Below are positions 19,342 to 30,300 of a stretch of DNA of 64,000 nt, one piece after another. Source of the DNA: Pedobacter chinensis. GTDB lineage: Bacteria > Bacteroidota > Bacteroidia > Sphingobacteriales > Sphingobacteriaceae. The notes under the pieces are model-generated. The model worked only from the letters and a program-made list of their open reading frames with translations. It ran no database searches and was not told where the DNA came from. Where the stretch lies: NCBI RefSeq assembly GCF_003339865.1, contig NZ_QPKV01000003.1, positions 930,001 through 994,000 of the forward strand, read 5' to 3'. The translations under genes were made by a program, and so were the position numbers. Each line of letters begins with the position of its first letter. The stretch's first letter is position 1.

Positions 19342-20034
19342 ATGAAAATACATGATATAAAAATAATAGCACTACTTGCAATAGTGGGCTTTGCAAGCTG
19401 TAAAAAAGATAATTATCCAGCTCCGGATGCCAGTATCTCAGGAAATATAATAGATGCTGCTACGGGTGCAAAAGTTCCGCAACAAACTTTAAACGGCGGA
19501 TTGATACAACTATATGAAACAACTTATCCTAATCCTACACCGATTAATTCGACCATGAATAGTGATGGGAGTTATGCAAATAGAAATATTTTTGCAGGTA
19601 ATTACAGGATAGTAGCTACAGGGCCGTTTATTTATCAGGATGCAATTCAGGTTACCGTGAATGGGCAAACTACGCAGGATATAAAAGTTGTTCCCTATTT
19701 AACGGTTACTACCACATTGGTGTCTAAAACATCTACCAGTATTACTGTTAATGTGAAATTAACCCAAAGTGCTTTAAGTAGTACACAGAAAATAGCCCTG
19801 GTTGCTGCTGTAGCGGGTATTACTAACAGCGTAGATTATAATAATTATGCCAGAAGAGAATCTCAAAATACAGAATCAGTTACAAATGCAAGTATTGTTG
19901 CAAATACCTACACATTTGTGCTTACAGGGTTAAAACCTAATACCAGTTACTATGTAAGAGGTGCTGCAAGAACCAATAACAATGGTAATTATTTCAATTA
20001 TGCACCTGTTTTTGAGGTAACAACTAATAATTAA
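19342..20034 (+). CDS. DUF3823-like surface lipoprotein of SusCD operon
   Basis: 230-residue lipoprotein: signal MKIHDIKIIALLAIVGFASC with Cys at residue 20. A carboxypeptidase-regulatory/transthyretin-like fold (SGNIIDAATGAKVPQQTLNG; GNYRIVATGPF) follows, then an Fn3-like repeat (TGLKPNTSYYVRGAART). The composition matches DUF3823 proteins that accompany SusCD pairs and probably act as an extra surface glycan-binding protein (SusE/F role). The gene is last in the operon, before a strong terminator. Family assignment is from memory of the pattern. Confidence 0.75.
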   Translation: MKIHDIKIIALLAIVGFASCKKDNYPAPDASISGNIIDAATGAKVPQQTLNGGLIQLYETTYPNPTPINSTMNSDGSYANRNIFAGNYRIVATGPFIYQDAIQVTVNGQTTQDIKVVPYLTVTTTLVSKTSTSITVNVKLTQSALSSTQKIALVAAVAGITNSVDYNNYARRESQNTESVTNASIVANTYTFVLTGLKPNTSYYVRGAARTNNNGNYFNYAPVFEVTTNN

Positions 20035-20069
20035 AGGATAAAAAAACATGTTGTTGTAGTCCCGTTGTA

Positions 20070-20102
20070 CCCGGCATTGCATTTTGCGGTGCTGGGTTTT
20101 TT
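20070..20102 (+). terminator. Rho-independent terminator of second susCD operon
   Basis: Stem cccggca / tgctggg around a 13-nt loop, followed by six T residues, 36 bases after the lipoprotein stop. Confidence 0.85.
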
Positions 20103-20440
20103 ATTAGTGACCTGAGTTAATAATCTATTATAATTTCAAATTAATAGATTTAATGTAGCCCGTTGTTACCCATTCCCTATGAAAATCACGATCAAGATCT
20201 TTCCTGTTATTAAGATGAGACAATTAGGCGGCAGTCAAACCATTGAAAACATAACAACTACTGATAAATAACACAAATCCTCTTGATCTTATTAAAAATT
20301 CAGCTGCATGGAAACTTCTTTGGAGCATAACGTGGCAGACAACCAAGTATAAAAAAAGATTTTGTTTTAATATTAATTGAGTTCAGGTTGGTAACATTTA
20401 TAATGTGATTTTTGATTAACGGCAGTTTAGTTTGATATTT
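20103..20440. other. Intergenic, no gene recognised
   Basis: About 340 bp of AT-rich DNA. It contains a 30-codon ATG frame near 20179 that resembles nothing known, and no convincing promoter or repeat. Confidence 0.3.
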
Positions 20441-22021
20441 ATGAACCAAACCAAAACAATGAAATTCAAACTTATACTCAGCACATTAATGCTGTCAAGC
20501 ATTTTGTCTCAAGCACAACAGGCACCAGGAAAAAACCAATCAAAACAAACCGTTACAACCACGCAGGTAACCGTTAAAGATGAGCCAAAAACCACCACGA
20601 ATGAACGAACAATAAAAGTTGAGAGCAGTGTGATAACCAATCACTCGGTAAATATTGATGGTAAAGCTATTCCATATAAAGCAACAACAGGTACGCTGCC
20701 GGTTTGGGATGAAGAAGGAAAGCCTATTGCGGGTTTATTTTATACTTATTATGAAAGGAGTGATGTTTCCAATCGCGATAAAAGGCCTTTGGTGATTTCT
20801 TTTAACGGTGGCCCCGGTTCTGCATCTGTTTGGATGCACATTGCCTATACAGGTCCGGTGGTGTTAAATATTGATGATGAAGGTTATCCTGTACAACCTT
20901 ATGGTTATAAAGAAAATCCATATTCGATTTTAGATGTGGCCGATATTGTTTACGTCGATCCGGTTAATACAGGGTATTCCCGTGCAGTAAGCAAAGATGT
21001 TCCGACCAATAAGTTTTTTGGTGTTCGTGCCGATATTAAATATTTAGCCGAGTGGATCAATACTTTTGTAACAAGAAATAACAGATGGGCATCTCCAAAG
21101 TTTTTAATAGGCGAAAGTTACGGAACAACGCGTGTTTCTGGCCTGGCTTTGGAACTTCAAAACAACCAGTGGATGTACTTAAACGGAGTGGTTTTGGTTT
21201 CTCCAACCGAGCTTGGTATTGAACGCGGTGGACCGGTAGATGCTGCATTGCGACTGCCATATTTTGCAGCTACTGCTTGGTACCACAAACTTTTACCTCA
21301 GGATTTACAATCGAAAGATTTAACAGCAATGCTTCCTGAGATTGAAAATTTCACCATCAATGAGCTTATTCCCGCAATTTCGCAAGGCGGAATGCTTAGT
21401 GCCGATAAAAAGAAAACCATTGCCGCTAAAATGGCCCGTTACTCTGGCTTGTCAGAAAAGGTAATTTTAGATTATAACTTAAACATTCCAACAAATTTCT
21501 TTTGGAAAGAGTTAATGAGGGATAAAGGTGGTTTTACTGTTGGAAGGTTGGATTCGCGTTATCGCGGTATTGATAAAATGGGTGCTGGTGCCAGTCCTGA
21601 TTATAATGCTGAATTAACTTCATGGCTGCATTCATTTACGCCGGCCATTAACATGTATATCCGAAATGAGCTGAATTATAAAACAGATTTGAAATATAAT
21701 ATGTTCGGTCCTGTTCATCCCTGGGATAGAAGTGGCGACCAGACAGGCGACAATCTTCGTCAGGCCATGGCACAAAACCCATACTTGCATTTATTGGTGC
21801 AATCTGGTTATTATGATGGTGCATGCGATTATTTTAATGCAAAGTATAGTATGTGGCAGTTAGATGCCGCTGGTAAATTGCAGGATCGGATGAGCTGGGA
21901 AGGCTACCGCAGCGGACACATGATGTATTTGCGTAAAGATGATCTTAAAACGGCCAATAATCATATCCGCGAGTTTATAAAAAAAGCGTTGCCAAAAGCA
22001 GGAGAGGCGGCTAAATTCTAG
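20441..22021 (+). CDS. S10 family serine carboxypeptidase, secreted
   Basis: Exported serine carboxypeptidase releasing C-terminal residues from peptides. The signal peptide (MKFKLILSTLMLSSILSQAQ) follows six residues after ATG 20441; ATG 20459 is the alternative. Family features visible: oxyanion segment FNGGPGSASVW, catalytic Ser in LIGESYGTT (about S226), Asp in SGYYDGACDYF and His in SGHMMYL near the C-terminus. At about 527 residues it is typical for bacterial S10 enzymes. It stands alone between the susCD region and accA. Confidence 0.9.
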   Translation: MNQTKTMKFKLILSTLMLSSILSQAQQAPGKNQSKQTVTTTQVTVKDEPKTTTNERTIKVESSVITNHSVNIDGKAIPYKATTGTLPVWDEEGKPIAGLFYTYYERSDVSNRDKRPLVISFNGGPGSASVWMHIAYTGPVVLNIDDEGYPVQPYGYKENPYSILDVADIVYVDPVNTGYSRAVSKDVPTNKFFGVRADIKYLAEWINTFVTRNNRWASPKFLIGESYGTTRVSGLALELQNNQWMYLNGVVLVSPTELGIERGGPVDAALRLPYFAATAWYHKLLPQDLQSKDLTAMLPEIENFTINELIPAISQGGMLSADKKKTIAAKMARYSGLSEKVILDYNLNIPTNFFWKELMRDKGGFTVGRLDSRYRGIDKMGAGASPDYNAELTSWLHSFTPAINMYIRNELNYKTDLKYNMFGPVHPWDRSGDQTGDNLRQAMAQNPYLHLLVQSGYYDGACDYFNAKYSMWQLDAAGKLQDRMSWEGYRSGHMMYLRKDDLKTANNHIREFIKKALPKAGEAAKF

Positions 22022-22187
22022 CCAGGATTTTTTAGGATTTAAGGATGGTAAGATTAATAAGCAGATTTAAAAATTGGATGCAAAATGTTTGAGTTAAACT
22101 GCTAACTACTCAGTTTAAGAGAAACCCAAACTTTATTCTGCTTTTAAAGTAAATAAAAGTGTTGCCTGCAAACTAAAAATAATTACT

Positions 22188-22195
22188 TATTTTTG
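22188..22195 (+). promoter_or_regulatory. -7 box TATTTTTG of accA
   Basis: Exact match to the Bacteroidota TAnnTTTG element, ending 10 nt before the accA ATG. No clean -33 TTTG at the expected spacing. Confidence 0.5.
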
Positions 22196-22205
22196 TGGTT
22201 CAATT

Positions 22206-23168
22206 ATGCAGCAAATAAAAACATCATTCGATTTTGAAAAACCTATTGCCGATTTAGTTCAGCAAATAGAAAAGGTTAAGCAAGTTGCCGAAAAAACCAA
22301 GGTAGATATGTCTGCCACGTTAGACGAGCTTGATGGCAAATTAGATGAAACCACTAATAACTTATATAAAAACTTAACTGGCTGGAATAAGGTTCAAATG
22401 AGCCGTCATCCCGATCGCCCGCAAACACTCGATTACATCAGCATGATATGTGATGATTTTATTGAGTTGCATGGCGACCGAACCGTTAAAGATGATAAGG
22501 CAATTATTGGAGGTTTTGCAACAATAAACGGCCAAACCGTGATGGTTATTGGTCATCAAAAAGGTAAAAACACCAAAGAACGTCAATACCGTAATTTCGG
22601 TATGGCGAATCCTGAGGGGTATCGCAAAGCTTTACGTTTAATGCGCCTGGCCGAAAAATTCAATAAACCAGTGGTATCTTTTATTGATACCATGGGTGCT
22701 TACCCGGGTTTAGAAGCAGAAGAACGTGGCCAGGGTGAGGCGATTGCCAGAAATTTATTAGAAATGTCAGTGCTTCGGGTGCCGATTATTTGCATCGTTG
22801 TGGGTGAAGGTGCTTCAGGCGGAGCTTTGGGGATTGGTATTGGTGATAAAGTTTATATGCTTGAACATACCTGGTATTCTGTAATTTCTCCTGAATCTTG
22901 TTCCTCAATTCTCTGGAGAAGTTGGGATTTCAAAGAGAAAGCAGCCGAATGCTTAAAACTAACTTCTGATGATATGTTCGGCAACAAGTTAATCGATGGA
23001 ATTATTCCTGAACCACTTGGTGGAGCACATCAAGATCCGGAATTAATGGGTAAAACCCTAAAAGAATATATTGTTAAAGATTTAGCTGCTTTAGGTAAGT
23101 TAAAAACCGATAAAATGATTGAGCAAAGAATTGAAAAATTCTGTGAGATGGGCGTTGTTAACGAATAA
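22206..23168 (+). CDS. accA: Acetyl-CoA carboxylase carboxyltransferase subunit alpha
   Basis: Transfers carboxyl from biotin carrier protein to acetyl-CoA, giving malonyl-CoA for fatty acid synthesis; works with AccD. 320 residues, full length. The N-terminal helical region (1-60) precedes the crotonase-fold domain. Signatures: [29 protein letters not shown], the oxyanion glycine run [15 protein letters not shown], and [20 protein letters not shown]. It is monocistronic, with its own promoter box and terminator; no accD in the window. Confidence 0.97.
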   Translation: MQQIKTSFDFEKPIADLVQQIEKVKQVAEKTKVDMSATLDELDGKLDETTNNLYKNLTGWNKVQMSRHPDRPQTLDYISMICDDFIELHGDRTVKDDKAIIGGFATINGQTVMVIGHQKGKNTKERQYRNFGMANPEGYRKALRLMRLAEKFNKPVVSFIDTMGAYPGLEAEERGQGEAIARNLLEMSVLRVPIICIVVGEGASGGALGIGIGDKVYMLEHTWYSVISPESCSSILWRSWDFKEKAAECLKLTSDDMFGNKLIDGIIPEPLGGAHQDPELMGKTLKEYIVKDLAALGKLKTDKMIEQRIEKFCEMGVVNE

Positions 23169-23188
23169 TCATTAACTAAATAAATTTG

Positions 23189-23224
23189 AATCCTGTTCGA
23201 CAAAGTTGAGCAGGATTTTTTTTT
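23189..23224 (+). terminator. Terminator of accA
   Basis: Stem aatcctgttc / gagcaggatt (one wobble), 9-nt loop, then a long T-run to 23224. Confidence 0.85.
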
Positions 23225-23225
23225 G

Positions 23226-23970
23226 TGACGACCGTTCGTGTATGGTTTTTAAGCGCCTGGCCTAACCACCACGTCATGCTAAACTTGTTTCAGCATCTTT
23301 CCTGCGATGCGTTCCTGCTATTAAGGTACTGAAACAAGTTCAGGATGACGACCGTTCATGTGTGGTGTGTTTAATCGCCTGGCCTAACCACCACGTCATG
23401 CTGACCGTAGCGAAGCGGAAAGCTACGAAGTAAATTTATTTCAGCATCATTCCTGCTATGTGTTGCTGCTATTAAGGTCCTGAAACAAACGGCGCAGCCC
23501 TCTTGAATACCAATAAAAACTTAAAAACAAATGAAAAATTCAGGATGACGGCCGTTCGTGTATGGTTTTTAAGCGCCTGGCCTAACCACCACGTCCTGCT
23601 GAACTCGTTTTACAAGTGTAAATATTAATTTTAAAAGGTCTTGTAGCTACTTCGTGGTCAGCATCTTTTATGCCAGGTGTTCATGTCCATTAAGGTCCTG
23701 AAACAAGTTCAGGATGACGACCGTTCGTGTATGGTTTTTAAGCGCCTGGCCTAACCACCACGTCATGCTAAACTTGTTTTACAAGTATAAATATTAATTT
23801 TAAAAGGTCTTGTAGCTACTTCGTGGTCAGCATCTTTCCTGCTATGTGTTCAATGCCCATTAAGGTCCTGAAACAAACGGCGCAGCCCTCTTGAATACCA
23901 ATAAAAACTTAAAAACAAATGAAAAATTCAGGATGACGATCGTTCATCTATGTTTTTTTAAGCGTGGCGC
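23226..23970 (+). repeat. Dispersed modular hairpin repeat, locus 2 (four units)
   Basis: Four head-to-tail units between accA and the first DUF2723 gene. The first is the short form, with both hairpins intact. The second carries a unique left-loop insert (a gtagc/gctac mini-hairpin). The third carries the 'acaagtgtaaatatt' left insert only. The fourth carries the left insert and the 66-bp right module. Identical 66-bp modules lie at 23479-23544 and 23867-23932. No coding potential. Confidence 0.9.
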
Positions 23971-23997
23971 ATATATGCATGTGGTGCAAATTTAAAT

Positions 23998-24034
23998 AAA
24001 AAACGCAGCTGCAAATTAATACAGCTGCGTTTTT
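23998..24034 (-). terminator. Terminator of first DUF2723 gene
   Basis: Perfect stem aaaacgcagctg / cagctgcgtttt with a 10-nt loop and a T-run on the reverse strand; 19 bases past the stop codon. Confidence 0.85.
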
Positions 24035-24052
24035 CATTTAATTAAACTCCCG

Positions 24053-27000
24053 TTATTGTGGAGTTTGTTGAGAATAATAAACAGAGAATCTGGCCTCCAA
24101 ACCTGTGAATATTTTCTCTAATGGTGTACTTACTTTATCCTGGCCGTTGGCTTTGGCGGTTCTGATCATTCTATCTAAATAATACAACCCAGTTTGAACG
24201 CTCTGCGAACCTGTTAAGCCTTTTGTTTCTGACAAATCAGCCAGATAAGTCAACTCCTTATTAATGTAATCAGCTGATTGAGTTAAAATCTCATTGGCTT
24301 TAGCCGTTTCGCCAAGCTTATATAAGTTTTCTGCCATATAGAATTTTACCACAACCGTGCGGATGCCATAAAACTTTTGAGGCATAACAGCATAATATTT
24401 ATCTACAACCTTTTTAGCTTCAGCCATTTTGCCTTCTTTAATCAGACTTCCTGCAAGGTTACTGAAGAGGTTAGTAAAGATAAATGTATCATCCGATGAT
24501 TGTGGATCTAAATAGGTAGCGGTTTTCATGTTTCCCCATTTAAATTTATTCATCACATTGTTATATAAAACCGGAGTGTTTAATTGTTCAGCCCTATCTT
24601 CAGATGTGGTGGTATCTGGTTTTAGCGGTAATAAACGCAATGCCAAACCTTCACTATATAAATATTTATCCAGACCATTATATTGTTCGGACGGAACTGT
24701 TGAAGCGAAATAGATTGGACGTTTCCAATTGTTGTGTGCCAGGATATCGAACATGGCTAAAGTGCCTTTAGTTACATAACCTTTATTGAAAGTCCATGTC
24801 AATTCAGGAATAATCTTTGCTGCATCAGCTGCAGGAACAGTTCCAGTACTGATCACTTGTTGCGGATCAACAGTGATTTTAAAGTTTTTAGTAGGCAGGA
24901 AATTAGATTTAGTTCCATCCTGCATTGCTACTTTATCACTTTCATCGTTTGATAGTAAAAGATCAACAATGTTTTTAAGTTCCACATTGCCAGCAATTTT
25001 GTAATCATCATAAGGCATTACATCACGTTCACCTTGCACATATTGTTCAGGTTTCATCGAAATCGGCAATGGAGCCGATTCGTTTTGTTTTTGCCTTAAA
25101 CCATTAATGTACCAATCCGTATCAAATAAACTTAAGTTTACAATTCTGATATCCGGACGAACATTTTCAACCTCCTGAATGTACCATAAAGGGTAGGTAT
25201 CATTATCGCCATAGGTAAATAATATGGCATTGGGAGCACAAGATTCTAAATAATCAAGCGCAATATCATGGGCAACCATCTTACTAGAACGATCATGATC
25301 ATCCCAACCCTGTTGCGCCATAATCACGGGTGCGGCTAATAAACCAATTATGGTTGCGGCGATGGCACCATTAGTAGGCGAAAGTTTTTTAAACAGCCAC
25401 TCCTTAATGGCAAGCGCCCCAAGTCCGATCCAAATGGAGAACGCATAAAATGACCCGACATAGGCGTAATCACGTTCGCGTGGTTCCAGTGGTTTTTGAT
25501 TCAGGTATAAAACAATGGCAATACCTGTGAAAAAGAACAATAAAGCCACTACGCCAGCATCTTTCTGATTACGTTTGAAATGCCACAATGCACCGATGAT
25601 ACCCATTATTAAAGGCAAAAAGAAGAAACGGTTGTAGGCATTGCTTTCAATGGTAGATGGAGGTAAATTGGTTTGATTTCCCCTCAATAATGCATCAATA
25701 GGTTTAATGCCGCTAATCCAGGTGCCTTCATGCCCGCTTCCTTGTCCTTGTTCATCGTTTTGGCGACCAGCGAAATTCCACATGAAATAACGCATGTACA
25801 TGTATCCGATTTGATAGCTGAACAAGAAACCAACATTATCTACCAGATTAGGTACTTTGGCATCATCCAAGCGCATCCATTCTTTGTAAAAAGCAGCATG
25901 TCTCGGGTCATCGCTGTACATACGCGGCAATAATGTATTGTTATTGTATTCGTAATCGGTTTTCTTACCTGCAACCTCATATTTATCTGTTCCCTTTCTC
26001 CAGATGGTTTTTCCGCCCTCTTTAATGCCCACACGTTGTGAGTTGTAATTAGGGCCGTAACCCAATGGCCTATCACCATATTGCTCACGGTTCAGGTAAC
26101 TCAAAAATGAGAATGCATCTTTTGGCGCACTGTTATTTAAATTAGGATCAGCCTTTGCTCTAATGATAATCATAGAGAAGGAGGCGTAACCGAAAATAAT
26201 CAGTACTGTAGAAATCAAACCCAGGTTTAAAAGTTTCTTTTGATGTTTGATAGAATACCGGATGCCCCAAACCAATGCTGAAATTAACAAAATAGCGAAG
26301 AAAAGCACCCCGGTTCCAAATCCTAAACCTAAGGTATTAACAAAGAATAAATCGAAATATGCTCCAAATGAAACCAGGTACTGGATAATTCCATACTGAA
26401 TAACTGCAAGGATTAAAATACCTACAATTAAGGTTTTAAAAATGCCCGAACTGGTGGCTTTGCCGGTTCTTTTGAAATAATAAATAAAAGCAATTGCCGG
26501 AATGGTTAACAAGTTTAACAAATGGATACCGATTGATAAACCCATAATATAGGCTATAAATAATAACCAACGGTCTGCTCTTGGCTCATCGGCATGGGCT
26601 TCCCATTTCAATATTGCCCAAAATACTATGGCAGTGAATAATGATGACTGTGCATATACCTCAGATTCTACGGCTGAAAACCAGAAACTATCAGAAAAGG
26701 TATAAGCTAAAGCACCAACTGCTCCTGCGCCCATAATGCTGATTAATTTTCCTGTTGTAAGCTCGTCTCCAGCTTTAAGAATAGTCTTTTTTGCCAATGC
26801 TGTTATGGTCCAGAATAAGAATAAAATTGTAGCCCCGCTGGAAACGGCAGAACCTATATTCATCCAGTAGGCAATTTTTGTCAAATCTCCGGCTGCAAAA
26901 ACAGAGAAGAAACGTTGAATCATTAAAAATAATGGTGCACCTGGTTGGTGAACAACCTGCATCCTGAATGCTGAGGCAATAAATTCTCCGCAATCCCAAA

Positions 27001-27094
27001 AACTAGCTGATGGCTCAAGGGTTAAAACGTAAGTTATTGTGGCAATTAAAAAGCAGATCCAGCCTCCTGTATTATTGACTTTTGAATAATTCAT
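24053..27094 (-). CDS. DUF2723 membrane protein, candidate protein O-mannosyltransferase
   Basis: 1013-residue protein with about a dozen N-terminal transmembrane helices (to about 590), then a soluble, partly helical C-terminal region with repeat-like hairpins near 860-1000. The N-terminus shows the GT-C-like first-loop acidic motif FWDCGEFIASAFRMQVVHQP. The conserved EPRERDYAYVGSFYAF and NAILFTYGDNDTYPLWY follow. DUF2723 includes eukaryotic TMEM260, described as a protein O-mannosyltransferase, so lipid-linked-sugar-dependent glycosylation of exported proteins is a reasonable inference. It has a tandem paralogue immediately upstream on the same strand, with a terminator between them. Confidence 0.88.
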   Translation of the reverse strand: MNYSKVNNTGGWICFLIATITYVLTLEPSASFWDCGEFIASAFRMQVVHQPGAPLFLMIQRFFSVFAAGDLTKIAYWMNIGSAVSSGATILFLFWTITALAKKTILKAGDELTTGKLISIMGAGAVGALAYTFSDSFWFSAVESEVYAQSSLFTAIVFWAILKWEAHADEPRADRWLLFIAYIMGLSIGIHLLNLLTIPAIAFIYYFKRTGKATSSGIFKTLIVGILILAVIQYGIIQYLVSFGAYFDLFFVNTLGLGFGTGVLFFAILLISALVWGIRYSIKHQKKLLNLGLISTVLIIFGYASFSMIIIRAKADPNLNNSAPKDAFSFLSYLNREQYGDRPLGYGPNYNSQRVGIKEGGKTIWRKGTDKYEVAGKKTDYEYNNNTLLPRMYSDDPRHAAFYKEWMRLDDAKVPNLVDNVGFLFSYQIGYMYMRYFMWNFAGRQNDEQGQGSGHEGTWISGIKPIDALLRGNQTNLPPSTIESNAYNRFFFLPLIMGIIGALWHFKRNQKDAGVVALLFFFTGIAIVLYLNQKPLEPRERDYAYVGSFYAFSIWIGLGALAIKEWLFKKLSPTNGAIAATIIGLLAAPVIMAQQGWDDHDRSSKMVAHDIALDYLESCAPNAILFTYGDNDTYPLWYIQEVENVRPDIRIVNLSLFDTDWYINGLRQKQNESAPLPISMKPEQYVQGERDVMPYDDYKIAGNVELKNIVDLLLSNDESDKVAMQDGTKSNFLPTKNFKITVDPQQVISTGTVPAADAAKIIPELTWTFNKGYVTKGTLAMFDILAHNNWKRPIYFASTVPSEQYNGLDKYLYSEGLALRLLPLKPDTTTSEDRAEQLNTPVLYNNVMNKFKWGNMKTATYLDPQSSDDTFIFTNLFSNLAGSLIKEGKMAEAKKVVDKYYAVMPQKFYGIRTVVVKFYMAENLYKLGETAKANEILTQSADYINKELTYLADLSETKGLTGSQSVQTGLYYLDRMIRTAKANGQDKVSTPLEKIFTGLEARFSVYYSQQTPQ

Positions 27095-27261
27095 TGGTTT
27101 GTTTAATGATATTAAAAAAATGTTTTCGCATGAAAATGCTGCCGAAATTAACTATTCTAGTCGATAAAATAGGTAAATTTTTGGATTGATTTAACAAAAT
27201 TTAACGGCTTTGGGCTATTGAAGCAAAGTATTTTAATGCATTTTTAATCTGATGGGAAATT

Positions 27262-27301
27262 AAAAACCCATAAACAGAATTTAGAAAACTGCTTATGGGT
27301 T
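27262..27301 (-). terminator. Terminator of second DUF2723 gene
   Basis: Stem aacccataa / ttatgggtt extended by cag/ctg, with a T-rich stretch on the reverse strand, 20 bases after the stop. Confidence 0.75.
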
Positions 27302-27321
27302 AATTTTAAAGCATTTTGAGC

Positions 27322-30300
27322 TTAGCTTGTTGCAAGCGGAGTAAATCTGCCAATCAGCTCATTGTATTGATTTTCTAACTTTTTACTTAATTCATGCTGC
27401 TTAAAGGTTTCAGTTAATTTTATCATTTGAGCGAGATAAGTCATGTAAACACGGACATTTTGTTCTGATACCAGGTAATTTTTACTTTCTGAAACATCAG
27501 CTAAGTAAGTCAGTTCTTTATTGATGTGATCTGCAGATTTTTTGATCATTGTATTTGCCCGGTTCAAATCATTTATCCGGTAAAGGCTTTCGGTAAAATA
27601 AAATGTGCTTAGTACCTGGCGCATGGTATAAAACTGATCAGGAATTACCTGGAAATATTTGTTAACCACTTCTTTACCTTCGTTAATTCTTCCTTCATTT
27701 ATTAATTCGGCCAATAATCCACTAAACATATTGGAAAAATAGGTTACATCATCTGCCGATTGCCTATCAAGATGTTTTGCATTTTTGATATTACCATATC
27801 CATAAACATTTATTAAATTGTTGAACATCGGTTTTGGATTGATCAATTCCTGACCATCGGAAGTGGTGTTTTCTGGTTTCAGTGGAAGCAATCTTTTATT
27901 CAGCCCTTCTATATATAAATATTTATCAAGGCCGATGTATTGTTCATCTGGCATTGCACTTGTAAAATAAATAGGTCGCTCCCAATTATTATGGGTTAAA
28001 ATATCAAACAAGGCTAATGTACCTTTGGTGATATAGTTTCCTTTGTAAGTCCATTCCATGCTGTCTGCAATTTTGCCGGCATCTTCTTTTGGCACCGTTC
28101 CGGTATCTAAAACCTGTTTAGGGTTTACTGTCAGTTTTAAGTTTCTTGTTGGCAAAATGTTGTATTTAGATCCATCGCTCATGGTCGCTTTATCCTCATC
28201 ATGATCTGAGAGGAGAACATCTAAAACTTCTTTCAACTCAATGTGTTGTGCAATTTTATAATCCTGATAATACATCACATCTCTGGTGCCGGCAACATAT
28301 TGTTCCGGTTTCATGGTCAAAGGCAAAGGTTCAGATTGATTTTGTTTTCTCTTCATGCCATCAATATACCAATCGGCGGTGAACAAGCTCAGGTTTACCA
28401 CCCTGACATCCGGGCGAACGTTTTCCACTTCTTGCGCATACCAAACCGGATAAGTATCATTGTCGCCGTAAGTAAAAAGAATGGCGTTTGGGGCACATGA
28501 TTTTAAATAATTTACAGCCATATCATGCGCTACATGACTGTCAGAGCGATCATGGTCATCCCATCCTTGATAAACCATCAGGATTGGTGCAGCAAAGAGC
28601 GCAATAACCGATGCGAAAATGCTTGCCTTAGTTGGGGAAAGTTTATTAAAAATCCAATCTTTTAATCCAAAAATGCCTAAGCCAATCCAAATGGCAAAAG
28701 CATAGAACGAGCCTACATAAGCATAATCTCTTTCCCGTGGTTCAACCGGTACCGAATTGAGATAAACCACAATAGCAACTCCGGTAAAAACAAAAAGCAA
28801 CCCAATAATTCCGGCGTCTTTTTGATTTCTTTTGAAATGCCAGATTGCACCAATCAAGCCTATGATTAACGGCAGAAAGAAAAACCGGTTATAGGCCTTG
28901 TTTTCTTTGATAGATGGAGGTAGATTCGTCTGATTGCCTAATCTTAAAGCATCAATGGGTTTAATGCCGCTTAGCCATGCACCATTACGACCGCCATGCT
29001 GCCCATCTTCATTGTCTTGCCGCCCTACAAAATTCCACATGAAATAACGCATATACATCTGGCCAATTTGAAAAGAGAGCATATAAGTCAAATTATCCTT
29101 TAAGCTGGGTTTGTGCTCATCATCAAAACCCATGTAATTTTTGTAAAATCTAACATGCTCAGGTTTGTCGCTGTACATTCTTGGTGCTAAGGTTTTATCT
29201 GCAAAAACATATTCTGATTTTGTTCCGGCAGACTCATATTTCTGAGCGCCTTTTCTGTAAAGCTGACCAGTTTCTTTAATGTCGATCTTTTCAGAGTTAT
29301 AGTTTTCTCCATAAAGTAAAGGCCGGTCGCCATACTGAGATCTGTTCACATAACTTAAAAAGTTGAAGGCATTTTCAGGATTGGTATTATTTAAATTTGG
29401 TTTAGCATGGGCCCTTATAATCAGCAGCGCAAAAGAACTATAACCAAAAATGAGTAAAACAGTAAATAGCATGATCAGGTTTAAAGCCCGCTTGTGTTTG
29501 CGGATAGAATATTGGATTCCATAAACCAACCCACCGATAACCAACACTGCATAAAACAAAATACCTGTCCCAAAGGCTAAACCTAACGTGTTTACGAAGA
29601 AATAATCGAAACTTGCAGCAAAAGAAATCATGTACTGGATAATTCCAAACTGAACAATGGCCAGCGCAAAAACCGATAGGATAAAAACTTTTAAGATACC
29701 TTTCCAATTGGGATTTGGATTTTTTTTGAAATAATAAACAAAGATTAAAGCCGGGATGGCCAATAAGTTTAAAAGATGGACGCCTACGGAAAGCCCCATA
29801 ATATAGGCAACAAAAAGTAGCCATCTGTCTGCTTTTGGCTCATTTGCTTGAGATTCCCACTTTAAAATTCCCCAAAAAACCACTGCTGTGCAAAGCGATG
29901 ACATGGCGTAAACTTCTGCTTCAACAGCCGAAAACCAAAAACTATCTGAGAATGCATAAGCAAGGGAACCAACCAAACCCGCGCCGATGATACTGATTGT
30001 TTTTGAACCGGTTATTTCCTCTCCTTTTTTAATGATGGTTTTTTTTGCCAACGCAGTAATTGTCCAGAATAAAAAAAGAATGGTTCCGGCACTTGCAAAT
30101 GCAGAAGAAATATTCATGAAGTATGCGATCATGGTTTTATTATCCAAAGCCAGCGTAGAAAATACCTTTTGAATCATGGAAACAATAGGAGCACCGGGTT
30201 GATGAACAACCTGCATCCGAAAAGCGGAGGCGATAAATTCACCACAATCCCAAAAACTTACAGATTGATCTAAGGTCAGGATGTAAGTAAGTGCGGCGAC

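Noticed and set aside
1..20034. A single starch Sus operon
   Set aside because: The two SusCD pairs differ in regulation and family, a GH3 beta-glucosidase lies between, and strong terminators separate the parts; only the amylase and MFS point to alpha-glucan.
20179..20271. 30-codon ATG frame before the S10 peptidase
   Set aside because: Very short, no signal peptide or family resemblance; probably chance or a remnant.
29438..29824. 128-codon frame inside the second DUF2723 gene
   Set aside because: Same strand but different frame from a well-conserved large gene; composition looks like a frame shadow of membrane helices.
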